This document shows positions 55,048-63,532 of a stretch of 64,000 bases of DNA, piece by piece (the first letter of the stretch is position 1; every line of letters begins with the position of its first letter). The notes below the pieces were generated by a model. That model did no database searches and was not told where the DNA came from. It was given only the letters and a program-made list of their open reading frames with translations. The translations under genes were made by a program, and so were the position numbers. This stretch comes from Bacterioplanoides sp965219715 (GTDB lineage: Bacteria > Pseudomonadota > Gammaproteobacteria > Pseudomonadales > Oceanobacteraceae), in NCBI RefSeq assembly GCF_965219715.1, contig NZ_OZ244785.1, positions 1,116,001 through 1,180,000 of the forward strand, written 5' to 3'.

Positions 55048-56490
55048 TCAGTAGTCAGTGTAAGGAAAAATCGATTCGGCGTATAACTGCAGATCCTGAA
55101 TCCATTGCAGCTTTACCGGATCATCCATAACTTGCTGCGCCGCTAACTGTAATTCATGCGCGAATTTTTCGTAATTTAACAGCGGCGAATCAGCTACTCC
55201 CTGAATCAAACGCGCCTGGCGATGTTGCTCCCAACGCTCGCGTTCGTCTTCATTTAAGGTATCCGGGTAATTACGTGCGCGGTAGCGAAATAACATCTCT
55301 TCACCACGCGGGTCTGCAAATGGGGCTGGCCAGTCTGCCAGATCCCAGTCCGACAACCGATGTAAATCGTTCATCGCACTTTTATCCTGAGCCGAGAAGA
55401 AACCGCTGTATAAACGTGCATCAACATCCGGGCTGTCGCTGAATTCGCGACTGCTGAATACCTGATGCAGTTTGGCGGTTAAGTCCGCTCCATTCTTAAT
55501 CATCGCCAGGTGTTGGCGCAGCGTTTCACCGGATAAATTCCAGCGTTCTGCCTGATCCGGCGTCAGTGTTTTCGCCGGTGCAACCACGGGTGACTTATTG
55601 ATATGAACTTCTTTCAGCGGTAAACGTGTCATGCCATCCGGCATATCTGCGGTTTTAGTGAATACCCGCTGCTGAATTTCCTCGGCGCTCAGATCAAACA
55701 ACGGCGCAGGGTCCTGGTGTAAATCGTAAACAATGACACTGTTTTTATTGCTCGGGTGCCAGCATAAAGGCACCACCACGGCCATGCAGCCCTGCTCGAC
55801 CGGAAACATACCGGAAATATGCATCAGTGGCTTATTGCCCTGAACATCAATCAACTCTGCGACTTTTTGCTTGGTGCGTAACTGGTAGAGATATTGATAG
55901 AGCTTAGGTTGCTTGTCTTTAATCAGCCGTGCCAGAGCAATGGTGGCGCGTACATCAGATACCGCATCATGAGCCTTTCCATGATCCAGGCCGTTTGCTG
56001 CCGTTAAATGCTCTAGCTTAAAACTGACTTTGCCGTCGTCATTCTTCGGCCAATTGATGCCATCCGGACGTAATGCATAAGCACAACGTGCAACATCAAG
56101 AATATCCCAGCGACTATTGCCGCCCTGCCACTCACGGGCATATGGGTCATAAAAATTGCGGTATAAGCCGTAACGGGTTACTTCATCGTCGAACCGAATG
56201 CTGTTATAGCCTGCACTGCAGGTGCCCGGAACACTGAACACCTCGTTAACCTGGCGAATAAAATCGGTCTCCGGCAAACCTTTTTGCTGACAATCCTGGG
56301 GAGTAATGCCGGTAATCAGAACCGCCTGAGGGTGCGGCAGGTAATCGTCCGCGGGCTTACAGAACAACTCAACCGGCTGCTCTATTTCGTTCAGGTCTTC
56401 ATCCGTGCGGATGGCTGCAAATTGCGCCGGACGATCCCATGCAGGGCTGGCGCCAAAGGTTTCGTAGTCGTACCAGACGATACTGCTCAC
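55048..56490 (-). CDS. sbcB: Exodeoxyribonuclease I
   Basis: A 3'-5' single-strand DNA exonuclease of 480 residues involved in mismatch repair and recombination. DEDD-type catalytic residues appear in WYDYETFG, in YNSIRFDDEV and in AHDAVSDVRATIALARL. SH3-like and C-terminal helical domains follow, which bind SSB. The start MSSIVWYDYETFG fits the family. Confidence 0.94.
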   Translation of the reverse strand: MSSIVWYDYETFGASPAWDRPAQFAAIRTDEDLNEIEQPVELFCKPADDYLPHPQAVLITGITPQDCQQKGLPETDFIRQVNEVFSVPGTCSAGYNSIRFDDEVTRYGLYRNFYDPYAREWQGGNSRWDILDVARCAYALRPDGINWPKNDDGKVSFKLEHLTAANGLDHGKAHDAVSDVRATIALARLIKDKQPKLYQYLYQLRTKQKVAELIDVQGNKPLMHISGMFPVEQGCMAVVVPLCWHPSNKNSVIVYDLHQDPAPLFDLSAEEIQQRVFTKTADMPDGMTRLPLKEVHINKSPVVAPAKTLTPDQAERWNLSGETLRQHLAMIKNGADLTAKLHQVFSSREFSDSPDVDARLYSGFFSAQDKSAMNDLHRLSDWDLADWPAPFADPRGEEMLFRYRARNYPDTLNEDERERWEQHRQARLIQGVADSPLLNYEKFAHELQLAAQQVMDDPVKLQWIQDLQLYAESIFPYTDY

Positions 56491-56505
56491 ACATTGTTCC
56501 TCAAA

Positions 56506-56533
56506 GCCACATCAACATAATTGCTGATGTGGC
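56506..56533 (-). terminator. Hairpin between the alpha/beta hydrolase gene and sbcB
   Basis: GCCACATCA and TGATGTGGC form a 9-bp perfect stem with a 10-base loop, 10 bases after the hydrolase stop codon. On the minus strand only three Ts follow, so termination may be partial. Confidence 0.45.
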
Positions 56534-56542
56534 AGATTGTAA

Positions 56543-57514
56543 TTAACCGCCGTTGGCTGATTTGTACGGCAAAGTGGCGGCCCGGCCGTTTTGCAGGAAG
56601 TCGGCAGCATCACGCGCGGTTTGCAGCGGCAGTTCTTCCATTGGCATATGGCCAACACCTTCATAAGTAATAACACGGGCGTTCGGCAGGTCTTCGCGGA
56701 ATCGCTCCATGGTAGTAAGAGGTACCCATTGATCTTCCTCACCCCACATCAGCAGAGTTGGCGTACGAATTTCTTTAACCCGATCACCCAACCCAGGGTT
56801 CTGACTCTGTTCTTTCATGGTGCGGAACACATTTACCAGTCCCTTGCGGTTGCCCGGGCGCAACGTCAGATCGTGATAACGCTTAACCAGCCTTTCACTG
56901 ACTTTGGTTTCATCGCCGTACGCTTCATGCACATTCGCCGAGACGATAAAACGCGGCATCATTAAGGTGCTCATTTCACCAATCACCGGCAGCGCAGCAA
57001 AATTCATAATAAATGGCATATCCTGCGGGTAACCTGCAGCATCAATCAGAATCAGCTTTTCCACCAGATCCGGGCGGTGCAACGTATAGTTCCAGGCAAT
57101 ATAACCACCGAGCGAATTACCTGCCATAAAGGCCTTACGCACACCAATTTTTTTCAGAAACTTATCGAGCTTATCGACCATATAGCCAATTTCGTAACGC
57201 TCCAGCTTAGGATCAGGACCGGTCAGGCCGTGAGCTGGCATATCGATACGAATGATGCGATAGCGATCTTTTAATTCTTCTACCCAGCCATCCCAGGTGT
57301 GTAATGAAGACGCCACACCGTGCAGTAATACCAGCGCTGGCCCCTGACCTTCATCACGATAATGAATGACCAGATCATCAACGGCGAGAAACTTCGACGT
57401 GTCGTCGGTGTAATTGCGGGTCAGCTCTGACAGTGGACGTGAGCCAATGCCCATGGATGCACAACCTGTCATGATCAGCAGGCTGAATATTACGAGAATC
57501 TTGCTAATTTTCAT
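56543..57514 (-). CDS. Alpha/beta hydrolase lipoprotein
   Basis: A 323-residue alpha/beta-hydrolase with a lipoprotein signal (LLIMTGC lipobox), so anchored in the periplasm or outer membrane. The nucleophile elbow is GNSLGG (Ser about 134), the oxyanion turn LLHGVASSLHTW, the acid in WGEEDQWVP and the His in GVGHMPMEE. The substrate, probably an ester or lactone, is unknown. Confidence 0.9.
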   Translation of the reverse strand: MKISKILVIFSLLIMTGCASMGIGSRPLSELTRNYTDDTSKFLAVDDLVIHYRDEGQGPALVLLHGVASSLHTWDGWVEELKDRYRIIRIDMPAHGLTGPDPKLERYEIGYMVDKLDKFLKKIGVRKAFMAGNSLGGYIAWNYTLHRPDLVEKLILIDAAGYPQDMPFIMNFAALPVIGEMSTLMMPRFIVSANVHEAYGDETKVSERLVKRYHDLTLRPGNRKGLVNVFRTMKEQSQNPGLGDRVKEIRTPTLLMWGEEDQWVPLTTMERFREDLPNARVITYEGVGHMPMEELPLQTARDAADFLQNGRAATLPYKSANGG

Positions 57515-57695
57515 GCGTTTCCCCGAGCTATCTTATTATTGTCTTTGGTCTAAGCAGTGGTTTGTTTCTGGGTAAGAAGGCGCGACTTTACCACATCCTG
57601 AGCACTAATGTATCCGTTCCTGCTCTTCCCCTTTGGCGCCCGCCCTGTAAAATGAGCCGGCTTTTTTTATGTGACATCTGCAATGGAATCCATCG

Positions 57696-60422
57696 ATGGC
57701 TTTATTAAGTAAGTTCTTCAAACCCGAGTTATTTAAACCTAAGTGGCAACATGACAACCCGGAAGTTCGGCGTAAAGCCATCGCAGACCTGAAACCCGGC
57801 GAACAATTGTTAAATTACATCGACACCGAAACCGTTGCCGAACTTCGTCAGATTGCCATTGCTCGGATCACCAACGATCAGGAACTGGAAAAACTGCTGT
57901 CACACAGCAATAAAGATGTCCGAGAGATGACTCGTCAGCACTGGCTGAAAAGTCTGCTTTCCGGCCAGTCAGAACTGTCACAAATCACTGACAACAACAC
58001 GCTGATTCGCATCGCCTCTCTGACCGATGATCAGCAACAACGACTGCAGGCAATCGAGCGCATTACCGATCAGCAACAACGCCTGACACTGGCAATGGAA
58101 AATCCGGTTGCCAAAGTTCGTCTGGCTGCCGCAGAAGGCATTGATGATGCCGATAAACTGCAACAGCTGATGAATCACGCCCAGGGGAAAGACAAAGCGA
58201 TTTATCGTTTATGTAAAGACCGTCTGAATGCTGGCAAAGCGGAGCGTGAAGCCCAGCAGGCTCTGATCGAAAAAATTAATGCGCTGCTGGCGAATGCTCA
58301 GCAACTCAACCGACTCGGTTACAACCCGGAATTTAACGGTCGCTTTCAGGTATTAAGCAAAGACTGGAGCAGCCTGAAAGAGGCAGCCAATGCAGAGCAA
58401 GTGACTCAGATAGACACTGAGCTGGCAACGGCAGCGGCAACCCTGCAGCAACATGCCGAAGAGGAAGCGCGTCAGGCTGCAGCCAAAGCAGAGTCCGAGC
58501 AAGCACAACAGCAACAGCAATTGCTGCTAAACCAATTGCAAAGTTTGTTGGATGAAACCATTGTTTCAGCACCGTCTGATTTACACGAGCAAATTACCGC
58601 ACTGGAACAAAACTGGAGCAAAGCAGCGACTCAGCATAAAGCCAATGCCGAACAAAGCCGCCAATTTGAAAACCAGCTGCAGCAGCTGTTAGCGATACAA
58701 ACTGCTCTGAGCCACTTCGCTGAGAAGGAAAACGAATTAAAAGAATGGCTGGAACAAAAACTGCCATCCGATCTGCGCGGTTTAACCAGCATCCGCAAAC
58801 AGGCGCAACAATGGCAAAAGCAATTGCACTGGCCTACCACCGACAACGCACCTCAGTGGGTCGGACAGATTGCCGCCAAATTAGACCAGGCCAACAATCA
58901 ACTGGATGAATTGGCTAAACAACAAAAGAGTCGTCTGCTGGCCATCGACGAGCAACTGGTGAAGCTGGAAAAAGCGCTTGATGAAGGTCATGCCAAAGAC
59001 GCCAGCAAATTAAATCAGCAGCTCAACCAGAACCTGCGTCAGGTCGACAACAAAGCTGCAGCCAGTCAGCAACGTCAGGCCAAAGCTCTGGCAGCACGTC
59101 TTAATGAAATGCGTGATTGGCAAGGTTTTGCCACCACTCCGAAAAAAGAAGCGCTGTGCCTGGAAATGGAAGCTCTGGTTGATGCAGATATCGACCCGGC
59201 ACAACTGGCCGAAAAAATTCACGACCTGCAGGACCAGTGGAAAGCGCTGGGCAGTAGCCAGCCGGATAAAGAATTATGGCAACGCTTCCAGGCCGCCGGT
59301 GATAAAGCCTTTGATCCATGCCGTGATTATTTTGCTCAACAGGCAGAAAAGCGTCAGCAATTTATTGAAGCGCGCCGCACTCTGACCGCAGAGTTACGCA
59401 GCTACGAACAACAAATGGATTGGTCAGGCGCTGATTGGAAAGTGGTTCAGAAAACACTGGAAGCAGCACGGGAAACATTCCGCAGCTACTCGCCGGTTGA
59501 TCGCGCGGCACACAAGGAAACTCAAAATGATTTCCATGCCGCGTGCGACGCCATCTATGACCATCTGAAAGCAGAGTACGACCGCAACCTGAATGCTAAG
59601 AAAGCGCTGACGGAACAGGCTCAAACGCTGATTGAACAGGAAGACCTGAGCACAGCGATTGAATCGGTCAAACAGCTGCAACAAGATTGGAAAGCCATTG
59701 GCGTAACTCCACGCAATCCGGATCAGAAACTGTGGAAGCAATTCCGCAGCCATTGCGATGCAATTTTTGCCCGACTGGATAGCGAAAAAGCCCAGCGAAA
59801 AGCCGAAATTAACGACGCCGTCGTTGCTGCAGAAGCGCTGGTACAACAAGCGGAAGTGTTAGTTGCAGAGTCCGTCAGTGACAATGCAGCAATCTCCGCA
59901 GCACAAACGGCGTTAGCCGATATCAAACAGCAGTTCAGTGACATTGAATTACCGAAGAGCGCTCATCAGCGCCTGGTGAAAAAACTGCAAGCTTGCGACA
60001 AATCCCTGAGCGAACAACGCCAGGAATTGAAGCAAGCCGCAGAAAAAGCTCGCTGGAACGGTCTGATTGATCAATTACAAGCCATTGCCGAACAAGACAA
60101 AGCCGCATTCGAAGCCGCTGGAGATTTACCTGCGGGCTACAATTCTGAATTGTTTGCCCAGGCAATTAACGGCGAACTGGCAGCAGATAGCAGTGATGCT
60201 CAGGCTATTGTGATTGCTATGGAAGTGCTGGCAGATGTTGAATCTCCAGAAAGCGATAAATCACGACGAATGGAATTGCAGGTTCAGAAACTGGCTCAGG
60301 GTATTGGTAATAACCAGAGCAAGGATGTCGAGCGCCAGCAGCTGATCGAACAGTGGCTTTACGCCGGAGTTAATGACCAGTTCCAGAGCCGCTTTATCCA
60401 GGCATTAAAAGCCAGTCTGTAG
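57696..60422 (+). CDS. DUF349 domain-containing protein
   Basis: A very long (908-residue) cytoplasmic coiled-coil protein. It starts with HEAT-like helical repeats (about 20-180, pattern of ATDDQQR and VRLAAAEGI type), then alpha-helical coiled coils rich in Gln, Ala and Glu. At least three DUF349 repeats lie in the second half, recognisable by DWKALG-like WKALGSSQPDKELWQRF, WSGADWKVVQKTLEAARE and DWKAIGVTPRNPDQKLWKQF. Function is not established. A terminator follows after about 30 bases. Confidence 0.85.
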   Translation: MALLSKFFKPELFKPKWQHDNPEVRRKAIADLKPGEQLLNYIDTETVAELRQIAIARITNDQELEKLLSHSNKDVREMTRQHWLKSLLSGQSELSQITDNNTLIRIASLTDDQQQRLQAIERITDQQQRLTLAMENPVAKVRLAAAEGIDDADKLQQLMNHAQGKDKAIYRLCKDRLNAGKAEREAQQALIEKINALLANAQQLNRLGYNPEFNGRFQVLSKDWSSLKEAANAEQVTQIDTELATAAATLQQHAEEEARQAAAKAESEQAQQQQQLLLNQLQSLLDETIVSAPSDLHEQITALEQNWSKAATQHKANAEQSRQFENQLQQLLAIQTALSHFAEKENELKEWLEQKLPSDLRGLTSIRKQAQQWQKQLHWPTTDNAPQWVGQIAAKLDQANNQLDELAKQQKSRLLAIDEQLVKLEKALDEGHAKDASKLNQQLNQNLRQVDNKAAASQQRQAKALAARLNEMRDWQGFATTPKKEALCLEMEALVDADIDPAQLAEKIHDLQDQWKALGSSQPDKELWQRFQAAGDKAFDPCRDYFAQQAEKRQQFIEARRTLTAELRSYEQQMDWSGADWKVVQKTLEAARETFRSYSPVDRAAHKETQNDFHAACDAIYDHLKAEYDRNLNAKKALTEQAQTLIEQEDLSTAIESVKQLQQDWKAIGVTPRNPDQKLWKQFRSHCDAIFARLDSEKAQRKAEINDAVVAAEALVQQAEVLVAESVSDNAAISAAQTALADIKQQFSDIELPKSAHQRLVKKLQACDKSLSEQRQELKQAAEKARWNGLIDQLQAIAEQDKAAFEAAGDLPAGYNSELFAQAINGELAADSSDAQAIVIAMEVLADVESPESDKSRRMELQVQKLAQGIGNNQSKDVERQQLIEQWLYAGVNDQFQSRFIQALKASL

Positions 60423-60448
60423 CGGCCAGTTTAAAAGCCATGACACTG

Positions 60449-60484
60449 AAGCCGTACTTAACATATTTAAGTGCGGCTTTTTTA
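60449..60484 (+). terminator. Intrinsic terminator after the DUF349 gene
   Basis: AAGCCGTACTTAA pairs (one G-T pair) with TTAAGTGCGGCTT, followed by a run of Ts. Confidence 0.88.
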
Positions 60485-60535
60485 TGTCCGGCAGATGGCC
60501 AATACCACCCGTGATTCAATAGTTTGCCCTACTTA

Positions 60536-60560
60536 TAACTAGTACTTTTCACCTATTAAC
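60536..60560 (+). promoter_or_regulatory. Element shared by the LuxR gene and its decayed copy
   Basis: TAACTAGTACTTTTCACC lies 94 bases before the LuxR-type start codon. A related stretch, CAACTAGCACTTTACTAC, lies 97 bases before the start of the decayed paralogue (62464). The same position and partial identity suggest a retained promoter or regulator site. Confidence 0.35.
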
Positions 60561-60629
60561 AATTATAACAAGTGACAACGCCCTGCCAGCCAGTACTCTT
60601 GCCCGCATCTGAGGAATGTCTGAACTCTT

Positions 60630-61805
60630 ATGCATTTAACACCTACCTTGACACATTCGGAACAACGACAACCGGTTGATGAAAGAGACCTGTTTTTAAT
60701 CGATGCCCTACTTGACGCCAGCCGCATCAGTAATGGCTGGCAAAAATTTCTTGATGCTTTCAGAGATCACTTTCAACTCCATTCTTGTCATATCTATATC
60801 TCCTCCGTTAACGATATGGCACCGCGCTTTCAGGACTTCAGCGGCCCCCAGCCGTCAGACTGGCAGTTAAAAGAGTACATGGAGAAGTATTTCCATACCG
60901 ACTATACCCACCTGGCAATTTTAAGAGGCACTCCCGGAAACTGGTATGCCAGCAACCTGCTGCCGAACAGAGCGGAAGTCGAAGCTGCGCCGGTTTATAA
61001 CGAATGGTGCGTACCAAACGGTATTATCTGTGTTGCTGGCTGCTGCCTGTTCCGAAATGAAAACTCCGTGTGTGTATTTGTTCACAACCGCGGTCCTGAG
61101 CATCAGGAATACAGCCATGAAGAAATCAGACGTTTTTCTGCACTGACTTCCTATCTGATGAAAGCCGTTCAATTGCGGATAAAGCTGGCCGAGGGCAACC
61201 ACGATCGTCTGAGAATAAAATCAATCCTGAATAAATTCCGCCTGCCCGTTGCCAGCTTAAATGAGTTTGGCGAAGTGATTGCCCAAAACGATCTGATGCG
61301 CCAGCTACTGCAAAGCCATCACAACCTTCGAATCAGCCATGATAAAGAGTTGCAACTAAGCCAGCAGGATAAAGATAAACAATTTAAAATGGCCATTGCC
61401 GAGCGAATTGCCAGCGCTAAAGGCCGATCTCTGAGCTACCAGGCCGAAACCTTGCTGATTCCGGCAGAAGGTCACATTCCAGAGTATCGTCTTGGCATTG
61501 ATCAGATTGTTGAAGACTCTGGCGATGGTGACAGTGTTTTTGTTGGCGCACTGGTTTATGCCGTGTCCCCGGAAATGCTGATTGCTCCGAGCGAACGTCA
61601 GTTAATTCATCTATTTAACCTGACACCTGCGGAAGCGCGTTGCTGCCATTTATTTGCATCGGGGGTATCGCTCAAAGAAATTGCCGAGCAGGAAAACAAA
61701 AGCATTAATACCGCACGTGAACAACTGCAGAACTGCTATCGAAAAACAAACAGTAAAAATCAGCTGGAACTGATTAACCTGCTGGCAGGATTACCAGCAG
61801 GTTGA
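60630..61805 (+). CDS. LuxR-type helix-turn-helix regulator
   Basis: A 391-residue transcriptional regulator. Residues about 20-180 form a sensor-like domain (HSCHIYISSVNDMAPRFQDF), 195-310 a second, PAS-like region, and 325-390 a LuxR helix-turn-helix (LTPAEARCCHLFASGVSLKEIAEQENKSINTAR). It lacks recognisable phospho-acceptor or acyl-homoserine-lactone motifs. The ATG lies 15 bases after GAGG, and a 7-codon frame starting at 60616 overlaps it. A decayed second copy of the gene lies 0.8 kb downstream. Confidence 0.88.
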   Translation: MHLTPTLTHSEQRQPVDERDLFLIDALLDASRISNGWQKFLDAFRDHFQLHSCHIYISSVNDMAPRFQDFSGPQPSDWQLKEYMEKYFHTDYTHLAILRGTPGNWYASNLLPNRAEVEAAPVYNEWCVPNGIICVAGCCLFRNENSVCVFVHNRGPEHQEYSHEEIRRFSALTSYLMKAVQLRIKLAEGNHDRLRIKSILNKFRLPVASLNEFGEVIAQNDLMRQLLQSHHNLRISHDKELQLSQQDKDKQFKMAIAERIASAKGRSLSYQAETLLIPAEGHIPEYRLGIDQIVEDSGDGDSVFVGALVYAVSPEMLIAPSERQLIHLFNLTPAEARCCHLFASGVSLKEIAEQENKSINTAREQLQNCYRKTNSKNQLELINLLAGLPAG

Positions 61806-61806
61806 T
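61742..61806 (+). repeat. 3' end of the LuxR gene, repeated at 63198-63263
   Basis: The last 65 bases of the gene and stop codon are about 92% identical to 63198-63263 (four substitutions and one indel), while the bodies of the two genes have diverged strongly. The repeats are direct and enclose 1.4 kb. Confidence 0.85.
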
Positions 61807-61813
61807 GAGCATA

Positions 61814-62269
61814 TCACTCGACAATTGAGCTAATATCAACTCCAAAATTCATGATAAATGCACCTTTTGTATCTTTAGGTTCGCTATTAGTAGCAGCTAA
61901 GTCCCAAGCGTAACCAAAGTTAACGGCAAAATCTTCTGAGACTTGATATCCAAGTAATAATCCAACAGAAAAGACTAAATCACTACTTTCATTTTCATTA
62001 GATTCATCTTTATCATCTTTATCCTGACTGATTTGATTTAACATGAATGCTGGCATAAAAGTAATGTTATATAAACCACTATCATAATCTTGACTTGCCC
62101 ACCCTTTAAAACTCAGACCAGCAAACGCTCCCTTTAGGGGAGTTATATCGCCCCCATCCCTAAGAGCCAAAGCATTAATTCCCGGAACAAATGTTACTGT
62201 TTCATCCGAATAAGATTCCGATGAAACAAAGACTATAAAAAGGATAATTCCAACAATAGTTTTTTTCAT
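61814..62269 (-). CDS. Secreted, probably outer-membrane protein of unknown function
   Basis: Not recognised. 151 residues with signal peptide (KKTIVGIILFIVFVSSESYSDE). The mature part has amphipathic strands, FSVGLLLGYQVSEDFAVNFGYAWDL and AFIMNFGVDISS, like a small outer-membrane barrel, interrupted by a very acidic loop (KDDKDESNENESSD). GGAGAG precedes the ATG. It is clearly more AT-rich than its neighbours, which suggests later acquisition, and it is encoded against the two LuxR genes. Confidence 0.7.
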   Translation of the reverse strand: MKKTIVGIILFIVFVSSESYSDETVTFVPGINALALRDGGDITPLKGAFAGLSFKGWASQDYDSGLYNITFMPAFMLNQISQDKDDKDESNENESSDLVFSVGLLLGYQVSEDFAVNFGYAWDLAATNSEPKDTKGAFIMNFGVDISSIVE

Positions 62270-62415
62270 ATTGACTCTCCATAATCAACGAGCAAATTAG
62301 GCTCTTCATACCAGATAAAATTCAGACACACCAATCCCTTTAACAGCCAAAAGAAGAGAACGTTCGGTAGAATCCGAAAGATGGTTGATATTAGATCTTT
62401 ATCTACATTGCACAT
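62266..62415 (-). CDS. Possible small membrane protein overlapping the gene above
   Basis: Weak call. A 49-residue frame starting MCNVDKDLISTIFRILP with one membrane helix (LPNVLFFWLLKGLVCLNF), ending with the TGA that overlaps the next start as ATGA. The only hint of a ribosome site is TGGGG. AT-rich. The frame is open further up to a TTG at 62466, but that overlaps the conserved LuxR upstream element. Confidence 0.3.
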   Translation of the reverse strand: MCNVDKDLISTIFRILPNVLFFWLLKGLVCLNFIWYEEPNLLVDYGESI

Positions 62416-62560
62416 ACCCCACACATTTAGGGTATTTGCAAAAAACAGTATTTCAAACACAGACAACTAGCACTTTACTACTACGACAGCCTTTACCCCA
62501 AAAGCATCTACCCCCTACACTTTAGAGTTAGTCGAACACTCCAAATCATATTTTATAATC

Positions 62561-63263
62561 ATGAGTAGCCAACACCTCACACAACTATTATCCGCAGCCA
62601 ATCTATGTGAAAATGGCTAGCAGAATTTTTGAATATTTTTCTGAAACATTTCTCTCTTCATTACTGCCATTTATATATCTGACCAACAACGTTTAGCACC
62701 TCGATTTCAGGAGTTGACAGGAACACCACCGATACCGGCGGTTTTAAACAATATCTGAGAAAGTACATTAGCCTGGGCGCGGCACAACGTTTTATTATTG
62801 AGAATGATACAGCTAAGTTTATGCTACTAACTCATTACTGGATCCCGATTCATATTAGAATACAGCGACTTATAAGGAATGGACTTACTAGCAGGGAATC
62901 TGACAGGACCGTGCCAGCCAATTATTCAGAGATGAACGCGGGATATCTGGATTCTCCCGTAACCGGATCAAGCCCCAGTGCCTATATAAACCTGATGAAA
63001 TCGAGCGCATAAATACACTGAATCCTTTTATTGCAAAAGCATTAAAACAGCGAGTCGAATTTTTGAAATCCAATAGAATAAAAAGCAACTATAAGCATTA
63101 TTATTGCCGTTGAGCAGATACTAGAAAAAGACGACCAATCCGACGAGATGTATATTGGTGCGTTTTTCTACTTTTTAATAAAAAATCAACCCCCACCAAA
63201 AACACAACAGTAAAAATCAGCTGGAATTAATTAACCTGCTGGCTGGATTACCAGCAGGTTAAT
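62561..63263 (+). pseudogene. Decayed LuxR-type regulator gene
   Basis: Begins with ATG at 62561 (MSSQHLTQLLSAANLCENG, then a stop at a conserved Trp). The broken frames continue AIYISDQQRLAPRFQELTG, matching HIYISSVNDMAPRFQDFSG of the intact gene at 60630. Near 63105-63180 VEQILEKDDQSDEMYIGAFFYFL matches IDQIVEDSGDGDSVFVGALVYAV. The helix-turn-helix is mostly deleted and the last 65 bases match the intact gene at about 92%. Several in-frame stops and shifts make it non-functional. Confidence 0.8.
63198..63263 (+). repeat. Copy of the LuxR gene 3' end
   Basis: Second copy of the direct repeat at 61742-61806. It lies directly after a run of A and C bases where the helix-turn-helix coding part should be, and ends with an in-frame TAA. 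Confidence 0.85.
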
Positions 63264-63280
63264 CTCATCGAAGGTGGCAG

Positions 63281-63529
63281 TCACTCTTCCTCTGACTGCT
63301 TACAAATCAGGAAACGATAAACACCGTCAATTTCTTCGCTGGCTAACATTTCCTGATCAAGGAAATTACAGAACTTCAGAAAATCACGCTTGGTGGAAGG
63401 ATCGGTTGCCTGAATTTCCACCACGTCTCCGATTTGCATATCACGAATCATATTGTGCAACATCATCACCGGCTCCGGGCAAAACAAACCTTTTGCATCC
63501 AGGTGGTGGGTAATTTTTACATCGTTCAT
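63281..63529 (-). CDS. tusA: Sulfurtransferase TusA
   Basis: A small (82-residue) sulfur carrier for 2-thiouridine synthesis in tRNA and other sulfur-transfer paths. The active Cys is in LDAKGLFCPEPVMMLHNMIR, and DPSTKRDFLKFC is the conserved second region. It overlaps no gene but lies three bases downstream of the MFS gene, so they are likely cotranscribed. Confidence 0.95.
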   Translation of the reverse strand: MNDVKITHHLDAKGLFCPEPVMMLHNMIRDMQIGDVVEIQATDPSTKRDFLKFCNFLDQEMLASEEIDGVYRFLICKQSEEE

Positions 63530-63532
63530 GGC

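Noticed and set aside
62821..63012. A 63-codon plus-strand frame
   Set aside because: It lies inside the decayed LuxR gene and is a chance frame in pseudogene sequence.
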